Below, in pieces: positions 1 to 8,535 of a stretch of DNA of 34,750 nt. Origin of the DNA: Candidatus Caenarcanales bacterium (GTDB lineage Bacteria > Cyanobacteriota > Vampirovibrionia > 2-02-FULL-35-15); contig JAGVKQ010000028.1 in the NCBI GenBank assembly GCA_020050435.1, forward strand, positions 1-34,750, read 5' to 3'. Under the pieces are notes generated by a model. That model was not told where the DNA came from. It made no database searches and worked only from the letters and a program-made list of their open reading frames with translations. A program made the position numbers and the translations under genes. Each line of letters begins with the position of its first letter. Position 1 is the first letter of the stretch.

Positions 1-97
1 AAGATATTTTACCTCTGATTTCAGAAAGACGTTCAGTTGGGTTTCTTGAACCTGCGTCACCTGTTAATGGTACTGGGACTATACTTAATATAAACAT
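1..97 (-). CDS. 5' end of an unidentified protein (runs off the left edge)
   Basis: A minus-strand reading frame starts with ATG at 97 and stays open to the window edge, giving about 32 residues beginning MFILSIVPVPLTGDAG and continuing with SRNPTERLSEIRGKI. A full Shine-Dalgarno AGGAGG lies at 107-112, nine bases upstream of the ATG, which is the main reason for calling this a gene. I do not recognise the family. The visible piece has a short hydrophobic start followed by a polar, charged stretch; it does not look like a complete signal peptide. It is divergent from the response-regulator gene, with about 300 bases of shared upstream DNA. Confidence 0.6.
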   Translation of the reverse strand, partial: MFILSIVPVPLTGDAGSRNPTERLSEIRGKIS

Positions 98-214
98 AAT
101 TAATTTCCTCCTATTTGATAAGCCGTTTACCTAGATCTCTGCTTATCTATGTGTGGTATTAAATAGGCCTATGGTTAACAGAACGTAATGAAAAGTATTA
201 AATCTTTTCCAAAT

Positions 215-233
215 ATATAGGGTAACCCTATAT
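215..233. promoter_or_regulatory. 19-bp perfect palindrome, candidate operator
   Basis: ATATAGGGT-A-ACCCTATAT is perfectly symmetric around base 224. It sits between divergent genes, 162 bases before the response-regulator ATG and 118 bases before the minus-strand ATG. The size and symmetry fit a site for a dimeric repressor or activator. No T-run follows, so a terminator is unlikely. The binding protein is unknown; the response regulator next door is one candidate. Confidence 0.45.
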
Positions 234-377
234 TTGAGAAGAAAAAGGGACATTTGAACTAGGTAAATAAGACTAATAAGGCTGATAAGTTATTTGTCTT
301 ATCTACCCTATAAGCCAGATATGCCTCAAACTACTAGGACTTTTACCAGTAAGACTTCTTCTATATAAAGTGCTTAA

Positions 378-383
378 TATAAT
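378..383 (+). promoter_or_regulatory. TATAAT -10 box before the response-regulator gene
   Basis: A consensus TATAAT ends 11 bases before the ATG at 395. No good -35 is visible 16-18 bases upstream and there is no Shine-Dalgarno. If used, transcription would start about 5 bases before the ATG, giving a nearly leaderless message. The same TATAAT-11 bases-ATG arrangement recurs at 32599-32616. Confidence 0.35.
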
Positions 384-394
384 AGAATTGAATT

Positions 395-1102
395 ATGACT
401 GAAGAAATAAAAGATACATTTATTGTAGTAGACGATCATCCACCTATTAGAGCTTTTAGTAAATCAATTCTGAAAGAAACTTTTCCAGGCAGCGTTGTTC
501 TAGAAGCTGAATCTGGAAGGCAAGCAATTGAACTTAGCTTAAAAAATAAACCAAAGCTTGTAATTATGGACATAGCGATGCAGGATATTGATGGTATAGA
601 AGCCACACAAAAAATTGTGCAAAATTTGCCCGATACAGGGGTTATTATTTATTCAAATTATGGTGAAGAGGTTTATGTAAGAAAAATCAGACAAACTGTT
701 CCAGTTGATAGAGCTTTTGGATATGTGTTAAAAACAGCTAGTCAGGATCAGTTTACCCAGGCAATTAAACAAGTTTACTCAGGTGAAGTTTGGTTACATC
801 CAGATGTTCAGCAAGTTGTATGGAAGTTGAATCTAAATAAAAAAAGCACTCAACTTACTGATATTCAGCATCAAATATTAATAGCTGTTGCTATAGGTAA
901 AACTAATGATTGGATTGCAGAAAAATTATATATGAGTAATAAGACCATTCAATACCATCTTTATTCTATATATGATAAATTAGGAATAAATAATGCTCAA
1001 AAGAAAGTAAATCCTAGAAATGAAGTAGTTTGCGTATCCTTACTAAAAGGATTAATTGAAGTACAGGACCTTAAGCAGGCTTTTGAAAAAGAAAATGTAT
1101 AA
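395..1102 (+). CDS. NarL/FixJ-type response regulator
   Basis: This is a two-component response regulator of 235 residues: an N-terminal receiver (about 8-125) and a C-terminal LuxR-type helix-turn-helix (about 150-212). Visible receiver residues are the acidic pair D13-D14, the likely phosphate acceptor D59 in VIMDIAM, S87 in the switch position and K113. The HTH part (LTDIQHQILIAVAIGKTNDWIAEKLYMSNKT... region) shows the usual spacing, with a weaker than usual recognition helix. No histidine kinase is adjacent, so it is an orphan regulator locally. Its stop overlaps the next gene by 8 bases (ATGTATAA), so the two are probably translated together. Likely role: transcriptional control, perhaps of its own exported-protein operon; that last part is inference. 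Confidence 0.9.
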   Translation: MTEEIKDTFIVVDDHPPIRAFSKSILKETFPGSVVLEAESGRQAIELSLKNKPKLVIMDIAMQDIDGIEATQKIVQNLPDTGVIIYSNYGEEVYVRKIRQTVPVDRAFGYVLKTASQDQFTQAIKQVYSGEVWLHPDVQQVVWKLNLNKKSTQLTDIQHQILIAVAIGKTNDWIAEKLYMSNKTIQYHLYSIYDKLGINNAQKKVNPRNEVVCVSLLKGLIEVQDLKQAFEKENV

Positions 1103-1754
1103 CTTAAAGAAATCTATAATGGTTTTATTAATTATTGCTTTTGTAATAATTCCTTCTTGTTTTGCTGCATCTGAAAAAAGATATAGGCCAGCCAGCAATT
1201 TGAATGTAGTAAATTATGCTAGAAACCTTACCTTATCTATAATTGATACAAACTTTCGAGGTAGTTGGGTTGTTAATCCTGAAGAAAATGAGCAAAGTCA
1301 TATTAAGGCTCAGAGAGTAATCAGTAGCTTGTCTCAGGTTAAGATTGGTAAAACCTTAAGAGAGGTTAAGAAAATATTAGGAAATCCTTCAGAAGTTAAG
1401 GGAAATGGAAGAATCTTGCTATATGGATTACGAAATGAAGATGGTTCATATAAAGATTTAACCCAGATTTTTCTAGATGAAAAACTACAACGTGTGATAG
1501 CCGTCACATCATTCAATCCCAAAAATATAGTAGAAAATATAGGGGTGTCAATTGGCGATCCAATTGATAGAATTATTTCAGTTTATGGTGAACCAGTAGA
1601 TGAAAAAGACTTTATTGAAGATCAGGATAATAAAGACTATCTTGGAATGTATTATTTATATCCGAGATCTGGTATTGGTTTTCTTATCGGACAAAATAAA
1701 GGTACAAAGAATCCTATTGTTCAAGGAATCCTTGTTTTTGGAAATATTCAATAA
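1095..1754 (+). CDS. Exported protein with two BamE/SmpA-like repeats
   Basis: This is a 219-residue protein. The ATG at 1095 is chosen because the frame upstream of it only duplicates the end of the response regulator, and because a signal peptide then begins at once (basic start, hydrophobic core LLIIAFVIIP, cleavage near FAA). The serine before the cysteine follows a proline, so a lipobox is doubtful. Two related segments appear: IGKTLREVKKILGNPSEV and IGDPIDRIISVYGEPVDE, each matching the short helix-turn pattern of BamE/SmpA-type folds (many of which bind outer-membrane machinery or inhibitors). It lies between the regulator and the CHAT protein, 16 bases before the latter. The function is unknown; a periplasmic partner of the CHAT protein is a reasonable inference. 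Confidence 0.75.
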   Translation: MYNLKKSIMVLLIIAFVIIPSCFAASEKRYRPASNLNVVNYARNLTLSIIDTNFRGSWVVNPEENEQSHIKAQRVISSLSQVKIGKTLREVKKILGNPSEVKGNGRILLYGLRNEDGSYKDLTQIFLDEKLQRVIAVTSFNPKNIVENIGVSIGDPIDRIISVYGEPVDEKDFIEDQDNKDYLGMYYLYPRSGIGFLIGQNKGTKNPIVQGILVFGNIQ

Positions 1755-1770
1755 AAGAGAAATTCTTTTT

Positions 1771-4557
1771 ATGACAAAGCCAACACCAATTTTATTTATA
1801 ATAATTCTACTAGGATTTAGTTTCTTGTGCTCTCATGCTGAGGCAGCAACTCCTGTTATTTATAACTGTGTTCCTCAATCTCTCCAACAGGGGCAAATAA
1901 CAACAGCTGTTATTACGGGAGAAAATTTAAATTCTACCGTAGTTGGAGTTAGCGGTGGAGATGTTTATGCATTAATTTTAAAACAAGATCCTGGTGGAAT
2001 GAGTTTAACTATTCAATTTGCTACTAGACCTACAGCTGAACCTGGTGAAAGAGAGTTATATCTTCGTAATGCTAGTAATGAAGTTGAAAAATATCTGATA
2101 AAAATAATACCAAGTAGTGCTCCTGTTGTTGAAGGTATTTCACCGGGATTTACCACGCCAGGATCCACATTGCTTTTATATTTAACTGGAATGGGACTGA
2201 CTGATTCTATTGTTTCTACTGCTTCAAATGATATTCTTATTAATTCTTATAGAGGATCTCCAGATGGTACTTTAATTTATCTTTCTGTTTCAATCTCAAA
2301 AGAAACCCAGCCTGGTACATATCAATTCTATGTAAGTGCTCCTGGCGGCCAATCTCAAGCAGATTTAGTTGTAGCTTCTACTGTTAAAGAAGAAGATTCT
2401 TCCTCTTATTCTGACCCTTATTCTCCGGGGATATATTCCATTGAACGAAATCCATCAAATAGCGATCAAGTTGTTTTAAGAGGGGCTATGTTTGATGTCG
2501 ACCCATCAAAAAATACAGTTACTTTATTTGAAAATAATGATGGTGTTTTAATTGGTCGGCAAGTTGAAGTTCTTTCATCCAGCCAAAACGAACTTATTAT
2601 TAATTTACCTGAAGGTTTAAAATCTGACTCTATTAGCTTTGCTGTTTCAAATACAGATGGAAAATCAAGTAATATCAAAACATTTACTTCCTCCTCTGAA
2701 ACTCAAACATCTACAAATGCTCCTGAACTTGATAGTGAAAGTGCTAACTCTCTTCCTGGCGAATCACAAGAAACAACAGCCTCAAGTGCTGGACCACAAG
2801 CCACATCAGTATCAAACACTGTTCAAGCAAGTAACACTAATACAGCAAATGCCCAGGGTGCAAGTTCTCCTCCTGTAGAGCAAGCAACTGCTACTGCTCA
2901 AAGTCCTCAGCAAGACCCAGGTAAAACCCCATCTGCTATTGCTCCAAGTCCTACCACAACCGTAACTGACAAAAACATTGAAGCAATTGCAGAAGTTAAT
3001 ATTGCTCAAAATATAAAAAACTTAAACCCTTATCTTTTTGCTAATAATGCAAACCAGGATTCAAAAATTGAAACAAAATTCAATTCTAATGAAATGAAGG
3101 ATCCAGCAAAAATTCTTTCTTCCATAGAAGAAAGCAAACAAATTAAAACACAGGTTGATCTAATAATGTTAGCTCTTGATCAATCAAAAGGTAATGAAGA
3201 GCTTTCAAATGCTGCTAAAAAAGCAGAAGGTTTAAAATCTAAAGTTGAAGAGCTTGAAAGAGTTATAGAATTAGAAAAGCAAAAAAATAAACCAAATCAA
3301 AGAAAATTAGTAAAATATCAAGAACTCTTGGCTTCTGCAAGTGCAGAATCTAGATCACAAACATTCGCTCTTTTAAATAACCTCCTTAAATATAAGCCAC
3401 AGTTGAAAAACCTTTTAACTCAAAAGCCTTTTGATTTGGCTGCAATTCAGCCTAGTATTCCGAATAATACTGCAGTCATTCAATACGTACCCACTGAAGA
3501 AGGTTTGATTATATTTGTTGTTGATAGTAAAAATTTAAAAACAAGAATTAATAAATCAATCACTAAAGATATCTTAAATAAAGAAGTTCAGGAATACAGA
3601 CAACTTTTTGAAAAAGAAATTGATAGGATAAAAGTAACAGGAAGAGTTACCCCCATAGTGAGTTGGAAAGACGACAAATCCATTACTTATAAAAAAGAGA
3701 TTCTCCCATTAAAAGAAAAAAATATTTTACTTTATAATGCTCTAATAGCTCCAATAGAAAAGGATATTGCAAATAAAACCGTTCTAGCAATTATTGCTAA
3801 TGGTTGGTTAACATATCTTCCTTTTCAGGCTTTAGCAAAGCCTACAAAAGAGGGTGATCTTAAATTTTTAATTTCTGAGAAATCAATTGTCTCCTTAGAT
3901 AGTGTAATTGCATTAAATAAAACAATTCCAGCATCTATATCAGGCATGTCAAATGTCACTATTTTTGCAAATCCAGACAACTCTCTTCCTGGAGCGAATA
4001 AAGAAGCTGAACTTATAAGTAAGGTTTACTCAATGTCCACTATGTCATTTGTTCAACAACCATTTACTGTTTCTATTATTAATCAGTTAGCAAAAAAAGC
4101 AGACATTTTACATTTAGCCACTCATGGGCATTTAGATGGATCAGATATAAATGCAAGTTATCTTGTTATTGGAAAAAAATTAGAAAAAGGTAAAACTTTA
4201 CAGAAGAAACTTTGGCTGAAAGATATCTATGATTTAAATCTTGAGAATAGTAAACTGGTTGTACTTAGTGGTTGTGATACTGGCAAAATTGGCAACCTTT
4301 CAAGTGAGCCTGATGACATTGTTGGCAGTTTGGCTTCAGCATTTAGAGTTGCAGGGGCAAATACTATTTTGGCAAGTCTATGGAAAGCTCATGATGAAGC
4401 CACTAAAATCATTATGCAAAATTTCTATGAGAACTTGAAGCTTGGATACAATAAAGCGGAATCTCTGAGACGTGCTGAACTTAAACTAAAAGAAAATCCA
4501 AAATACAGTCACCCACTTTTCTGGTCATTGTTTACTTTGATAGGTGATTGGAGATAA
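1771..4557 (+). CDS. Secreted TIG-like/CHAT-domain protease
   Basis: The protein has 928 residues, counted from the ATG at 1771. A longer frame exists upstream but overlaps the previous gene; the chosen start gives a clean signal peptide ending at AEA-A near residue 26. Order of parts: signal peptide; two or three Ig-like TIG-type beta domains (about 27-305); a Ser/Thr/Ala/Gln/Pro-rich linker (about 305-410); helical and coiled-coil region (about 450-560); CHAT domain (about 570-928). CHAT is a caspase-like peptidase fold; the expected catalytic pair is visible as H785 in LATHGH and C835 in LSGCDTG, followed by the conserved GLA.AF..AGA..ILASLW-type segment and a C-terminal FW..F.LIGD. Most exported CHAT proteins I know of carry TPR repeats; none are evident here. 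It likely acts outside the cytoplasm. The substrate is unknown. Confidence 0.88.
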   Translation: MTKPTPILFIIILLGFSFLCSHAEAATPVIYNCVPQSLQQGQITTAVITGENLNSTVVGVSGGDVYALILKQDPGGMSLTIQFATRPTAEPGERELYLRNASNEVEKYLIKIIPSSAPVVEGISPGFTTPGSTLLLYLTGMGLTDSIVSTASNDILINSYRGSPDGTLIYLSVSISKETQPGTYQFYVSAPGGQSQADLVVASTVKEEDSSSYSDPYSPGIYSIERNPSNSDQVVLRGAMFDVDPSKNTVTLFENNDGVLIGRQVEVLSSSQNELIINLPEGLKSDSISFAVSNTDGKSSNIKTFTSSSETQTSTNAPELDSESANSLPGESQETTASSAGPQATSVSNTVQASNTNTANAQGASSPPVEQATATAQSPQQDPGKTPSAIAPSPTTTVTDKNIEAIAEVNIAQNIKNLNPYLFANNANQDSKIETKFNSNEMKDPAKILSSIEESKQIKTQVDLIMLALDQSKGNEELSNAAKKAEGLKSKVEELERVIELEKQKNKPNQRKLVKYQELLASASAESRSQTFALLNNLLKYKPQLKNLLTQKPFDLAAIQPSIPNNTAVIQYVPTEEGLIIFVVDSKNLKTRINKSITKDILNKEVQEYRQLFEKEIDRIKVTGRVTPIVSWKDDKSITYKKEILPLKEKNILLYNALIAPIEKDIANKTVLAIIANGWLTYLPFQALAKPTKEGDLKFLISEKSIVSLDSVIALNKTIPASISGMSNVTIFANPDNSLPGANKEAELISKVYSMSTMSFVQQPFTVSIINQLAKKADILHLATHGHLDGSDINASYLVIGKKLEKGKTLQKKLWLKDIYDLNLENSKLVVLSGCDTGKIGNLSSEPDDIVGSLASAFRVAGANTILASLWKAHDEATKIIMQNFYENLKLGYNKAESLRRAELKLKENPKYSHPLFWSLFTLIGDWR

Positions 4558-4579
4558 TTGTCATTGCAAACGAAGCTAC

Positions 4580-4710
4580 TTTGTCATTGCGAGGAGCCAT
4601 GAAGTGGCGACGTGGCAATCTTATAAGGAAACTATCGTGAAAGGTGACTTTGCTTAAGTTTGTTTAGGTGTAAGATTGCTTCAGGTCTTGCAGACCTTCG
4701 CAATGACAAA
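4580..4710. repeat. GTCATTGC-type palindromic element, copy 1
   Basis: A 131-bp element has 13-bp perfect terminal inverted repeats, TTTGTCATTGCGA (4580-4592) and its complement (4698-4710). It has an inner inverted pair, GGCAATCTTA near 4614 and TAAGATTGC near 4671. Each arm has a mini-hairpin: GCCAT-GAA-GTGGC (4596-4608) on the left and AGGTCT-TGC-AGACCT (4683-4697) on the right. A partial extra end (TTGTCATTGC at 4558-4567) precedes it. It fills the gap between the convergent CHAT and ftsH genes and may double as a two-way terminator. Two relatives occur at 18160-18280 and 22078-22119. Confidence 0.85.
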
Positions 4711-6633
4711 TTACGATTCCGTTACGTTAATAACGTGTGAGTTGCCATTAGTTGAGGCATCTGGCTTTTTTATATTTTTCTTAGACTCAAATACAAACGT
4801 ATCTGAAATTACTTTATCAACAATTTCTTTAAATTCATCTTTATCTATGGTTTCTTTATCTAGTAAAACCTGAGTTAATGCATCCATTTGTTTTCTTTTA
4901 TCTGAAAGAAGTTTTTTGCACTCATCATACAATTTATCTATTATTTTCTTCATTTCAGAATCTATTTGAGTAGCAATCTCTTCACTGTAATCTCTAGAAT
5001 GTCCAAAATCACGACCAAGGAAAACATGTTCATTGCTTTGACCAAAAGTCATTGGACCAAGTCTTTCACTCATACCAAACTGTGTAACCATTTTACGCAA
5101 CAATTCAGAAGCTTTTTGGAGATCATTTTGAGCCCCAGTAGTAATGTCACCAAAAACTAATTCTTCAGCAATTCTGCCTCCAAGGAGAACCTTGATTCTG
5201 GCTAAAAGCTGTGACTTTGAATAGTTTAAATGATCTTCTTCTGGGAGGGTAAGAGTCAGTCCAAGAGCCATTCCACGAGGAATAATTGTTACTTTGTGTA
5301 GTGGGTCAGAATCTTTTTCATAATAAGCTACAAGTGCATGACCAATTTCATGATATGCAGTGATTTCTTTATCTTTTGGAGTAATAATTCTTGTTTTTCT
5401 TTCTGGACCTGCAAGTACTTTATCAATAGCTTTTTCTAGGTCTTCCATGTCAATTTCACGTTTGTTGTCACGTGCTGCAAGTAAAGCAGCTTCATTTAAA
5501 GTATTTGAAAGATCTGCACCTGTAAATCCTGGTGTTCTTCTAGCAATTATTCTTAGATCTACATCTTTCCCAAATGGTTTACCTTTAGCATGTACTTTTA
5601 AAATAGCCTCTCTACCAGAAATGTCTGGTCTATCAATAACTATTTGTCTGTCAAATCTACCAGGTCTAAGCAAAGCACTATCTAAGATGTCAGGTCTATT
5701 TGTAGCAGCTATAACTATAATACCTGTAGTAGCTTCAAATCCGTCCATTTCAACAAGTAGTTGGTTTAAGGTTTGTTCTCTTTCGTCGTGACCGCCACCA
5801 AGTCCTGCGCCACGTTGTCTACCTACAGCATCAATTTCATCTACAAATACTATGCAAGGAGCGCTTTTTTTTGCTTGGTCAAAAAGATCTCTTACACGTG
5901 AAGCACCTACACCTACAAACATTTCCACAAAGTCTGAACCGCTAATACTAAAAAATGGTACTCCAGCTTCTCCTGCTACAGCTCTTGCCAATAATGTTTT
6001 ACCAGTACCTGGTGAGCCTACAAGTAAAACTCCTTTAGGTATCCTTGCACCTATAGCAAGATACTTTTCACTACTTTTTAAAAAATCAACAACTTCTTGT
6101 AATTCTTGTTTTGACTCATCAATTCCAGCCACATCAGCAAAAGTAACCTTGACCTTGCTGTCGTGTTGTAATTTTGCTCTGCTTCTACCAAAGTTCATAG
6201 CTTGATTGCCGCCGCTTTGCGCACTTCTAATCATAAAGATAAGCATTATAAGGAATAGTGCAGGGACAAAAATAGAGGTAAGAAAATTAAACCAAAAACT
6301 TCCAGTACTTGAAGCTCTCACATCAACATCAATCATATGCTTAACAAGCTTGTCAGCTAAGTCTTTTAAAGATTTCCCATCTGAGTTCGGAACTCTTACT
6401 GTTTTTTCTGTTTCATCAGGAAAAATCACTAACAAAGAATCTGAGTCATTGGTAACAATCACTTTTTTTATAGGACTTTGACCTTCAATAGGGAATGCTA
6501 GTCTTATGAACTCACTATAAGTAAGTACATTTGTTCTTTCTTTCTTAGCCACAATAGTTATTATGAATAGGCTAAGAAGCATAAATAAAACTACAAAAGG
6601 TATGGTGGCGCTAAATTTTTTCATTTCATTCAT
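4711..6633 (-). CDS. ftsH: ATP-dependent zinc metalloprotease FtsH
   Basis: This is the membrane-bound AAA+ protease that extracts and degrades misassembled membrane proteins and short-lived regulators; it works as a hexamer facing the cytoplasm. The 640 residues match the family length. Visible parts: first membrane helix (about 10-29), periplasmic FtsH_ext domain (about 32-110), second helix (about 115-136), AAA module with Walker A GSPGTGKT (206-213) and Walker B IVFVDEID (261-268), the second region of homology around 309-327, and the zinc site HEIGH (428-432). The C-terminal tail is polar. The ATG at 6633 is followed by another in frame three codons later; there is no strong Shine-Dalgarno for either. 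It is last in the tilS-hpt-ftsH order known from many bacteria, 31 bases after hpt. Confidence 0.98.
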   Translation of the reverse strand: MNEMKKFSATIPFVVLFMLLSLFIITIVAKKERTNVLTYSEFIRLAFPIEGQSPIKKVIVTNDSDSLLVIFPDETEKTVRVPNSDGKSLKDLADKLVKHMIDVDVRASSTGSFWFNFLTSIFVPALFLIMLIFMIRSAQSGGNQAMNFGRSRAKLQHDSKVKVTFADVAGIDESKQELQEVVDFLKSSEKYLAIGARIPKGVLLVGSPGTGKTLLARAVAGEAGVPFFSISGSDFVEMFVGVGASRVRDLFDQAKKSAPCIVFVDEIDAVGRQRGAGLGGGHDEREQTLNQLLVEMDGFEATTGIIVIAATNRPDILDSALLRPGRFDRQIVIDRPDISGREAILKVHAKGKPFGKDVDLRIIARRTPGFTGADLSNTLNEAALLAARDNKREIDMEDLEKAIDKVLAGPERKTRIITPKDKEITAYHEIGHALVAYYEKDSDPLHKVTIIPRGMALGLTLTLPEEDHLNYSKSQLLARIKVLLGGRIAEELVFGDITTGAQNDLQKASELLRKMVTQFGMSERLGPMTFGQSNEHVFLGRDFGHSRDYSEEIATQIDSEMKKIIDKLYDECKKLLSDKRKQMDALTQVLLDKETIDKDEFKEIVDKVISDTFVFESKKNIKKPDASTNGNSHVINVTES

Positions 6634-6664
6634 ATTTTATCATGAATTAAGAGTTACAAATCTC

Positions 6665-7201
6665 TTATAATTCAACTCCTAAAAAGGGTAAATGTCTAAA
6701 CTTTTCTGCAGTATCTAGTCCATACCCTACCAAGAAGTAATTACCCACATTAAAGCCTACATAATCTGCTTTTACATTTACTTCTCTTCTTTCATCCTTA
6801 TTTAACAAGCAAGCAACTCTTAGGCTTTTTGGTTTGTATTGAGTGACAATATATTCTTTTAAGAAACCAATCGTTCTACCACTATCTATTATGTCTTCAA
6901 TAATGAGAATGTCTCTTCCCGATAAGTCTGGCAATGTAAGCATTGGAGCATCAATCTTTCCGCTTGATACTTCTTTTGAACCATAGCTTGATATCCTTAC
7001 AAATTCTATTTGTAAAGGATGTTCAATTCTTTTAATCAAATCTGATGTGAACATAAAAGCACCCTTTAAAACTGATATAACCACAATAGGTTTAGTAATT
7101 TTTTTCTTTGAATAATCGTTATTTATTTTCTTTGCTAAAGAGCTAACAGCTTTTTTTATTTTTAATTCCGAATAAACTACTTTTATTTTTTTTGCTTTCA
7201 T
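6665..7201 (-). CDS. hpt: Hypoxanthine phosphoribosyltransferase
   Basis: This purine-salvage enzyme joins hypoxanthine (and usually guanine) to PRPP, giving IMP or GMP, in the cytoplasm. It has 178 residues, a normal length. The PRPP-binding loop ILIIEDIIDSGRT is at about 98-110, and the base-binding end includes DYVGFNVGNYFLVGYGLD. Its ATG lies 2 bases after the tilS stop, with GGAG about 6 bases upstream inside tilS, so the two are translationally linked. The window also holds purF, so both salvage and de novo purine synthesis are represented. Confidence 0.95.
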   Translation of the reverse strand: MKAKKIKVVYSELKIKKAVSSLAKKINNDYSKKKITKPIVVISVLKGAFMFTSDLIKRIEHPLQIEFVRISSYGSKEVSSGKIDAPMLTLPDLSGRDILIIEDIIDSGRTIGFLKEYIVTQYKPKSLRVACLLNKDERREVNVKADYVGFNVGNYFLVGYGLDTAEKFRHLPFLGVEL

Positions 7202-7203
7202 AA

Positions 7204-8535
7204 TTACTCCGATGTTGAGAACTTTAAAAAATGCGTGGGTGACTTTATGACTTTAATTTTTTCGCTGATTGAGTATCCGGGGATCCATAAAACCTCATTT
7301 CTAAAACATAGTAATGGTAAATTATATCTTTCTTCTTTAGATATTTTTTTATTTAAAAGATAGTTTTTTAATTTTGTGGTTTTTTTGAATCCAAGGGGTT
7401 GAAATATGTCTTTAGGACTTCTAAATCTAACTTTTAAGCTCTTCCTTTTATAGGAAGACAGGTTAGCAAAAGCTGTCATTGAGTTGTCTTTTGGGTACTT
7501 GCCGTTAAATTTACTTAGCTTAATTTCTTTAAAAGTAAGTTTGGAGTTTTTATTTAATTTTGTCGTTTCTTCTTTTTCTGGTCCAAAATATATATGTTCT
7601 TTTGTAGATATAAGAAAAATATCTTTTGATAAAGAAATCTTTTTACTAGTACTAATATCATCTAAAACACCTTGAATCTTAGATATGTTTCCTTTGATCT
7701 TGATCTTTGACATTAACCAATAAATAAATGATTTCTGTTCATACTCACTCATTTTAGAAAACTGTTTTTTATTGACTTTAATATGATGTTTTCCTATTGA
7801 ATTAATTAAATCTGTTGAATTATTGTAAATGTGATCTAGTGTCTTATCCTGAGAAAAAACCAAATCACTTAGGTTTAAAAGATTTTGATCATAATTACTG
7901 TTAACCTCTTCTAGTAGAGGGAGAATCTTTTTTCTGATGAAATTTCTTTTGTGACTTATATCTTTATTTGTTTTGTCCTCGTTAAAAGAGATTTTATTCA
8001 CTTTTGCATAATCAACAATTTCTTTCTTGTTTAAATTTAGCAGCGGTCTAAATACAGTTAAATCCTTTGAATATTGAAAAAAATCTTTAATTGGCATTAA
8101 TCCTTTTGGACCAGTGCCCCTAAGCAGCCTGAAAATAATTGTTTCTATAAAGTCATCTTTATGGTGTGCAGTACAAACAAAATCAAGATTATGTCTTTTT
8201 GCTATTTCCTCAAAGAAAGAATATCTTTGCTCTCTTGCAACCTCTTCATTATTTATGTTCTTGGTTTTATTTTCACCTTGTATAAAATCAATATTTTTTA
8301 CTTTGCAAAAATTTTCTACAAGCTTTAAGTCTAAGTGTGATTCTTCTCTCCACTTATGATTGAAGTGTAATACGTGCAAATGTATTTTTAAATCTTTACT
8401 AAGTTTGCTCATGAGATCAAGCAAAACCATAGAATCTATGCCACCAGAGATAGCTATGCCAATTTTTCTTCCTTTTAAAAAATTAATTTTATCTAAGACT
8501 TTAGAACTCAGTGTTGGGATCTTTTTCTTTATCAT
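7204..8535 (-). CDS. tilS: tRNA(Ile)-lysidine synthetase
   Basis: TilS puts lysine on C34 of the tRNA(Ile) with anticodon CAU, turning it into an AUA reader; it is essential in most bacteria and matters in an AUA-rich genome such as this. The PP-loop SGGIDS is at 30-35 if counted from the ATG at 8535. The N-terminal ATPase domain runs to about 220, and a TilS C-terminal domain is visible in the last 75 residues (RFRSPKDIFQPLGF...). An in-frame ATG 12 codons upstream (8571) would lengthen the overlap with the preceding gene from 35 to 71 bases; neither has a clear Shine-Dalgarno, and 8535 gives the usual distance to the PP-loop. Length from 8535 is 443 residues. Confidence 0.93.
   Translation of the reverse strand: MIKKKIPTLSSKVLDKINFLKGRKIGIAISGGIDSMVLLDLMSKLSKDLKIHLHVLHFNHKWREESHLDLKLVENFCKVKNIDFIQGENKTKNINNEEVAREQRYSFFEEIAKRHNLDFVCTAHHKDDFIETIIFRLLRGTGPKGLMPIKDFFQYSKDLTVFRPLLNLNKKEIVDYAKVNKISFNEDKTNKDISHKRNFIRKKILPLLEEVNSNYDQNLLNLSDLVFSQDKTLDHIYNNSTDLINSIGKHHIKVNKKQFSKMSEYEQKSFIYWLMSKIKIKGNISKIQGVLDDISTSKKISLSKDIFLISTKEHIYFGPEKEETTKLNKNSKLTFKEIKLSKFNGKYPKDNSMTAFANLSSYKRKSLKVRFRSPKDIFQPLGFKKTTKLKNYLLNKKISKEERYNLPLLCFRNEVLWIPGYSISEKIKVIKSPTHFLKFSTSE

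Larger units (their letters stand above)
98..394. other. Divergent intergenic region (297 bp)
   Basis: No gene is visible here. The stretch separates two divergent genes and holds the Shine-Dalgarno of the minus-strand gene, a 19-bp perfect palindrome (215-233) and a TATAAT box just before the plus-strand gene (378-383). The rest is AT-rich sequence without a fold or ORF I can support. Confidence 0.6.

Noticed and set aside
1600-1770. A 57-codon extension of the CHAT protein upstream of 1771
   Set aside because: It lies in the wrong frame over the end of the BamE-like gene, and a signal peptide begins at 1771.
2639-3009. Gln/Leu-rich open frames inside the CHAT gene on both strands
   Set aside because: They arise from the low-complexity Ser/Thr/Gln linker and have no start signals.
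1771-4557. CHAT protein as a CRISPR-linked or gasdermin-linked protease
   Set aside because: It has a signal peptide, and no Cas or gasdermin-like gene is in the window.
5360-6481. Three open frames of 91-143 codons on the plus strand opposite ftsH
   Set aside because: They are antisense shadows of a strongly conserved gene; no ribosome sites and no protein-like composition.
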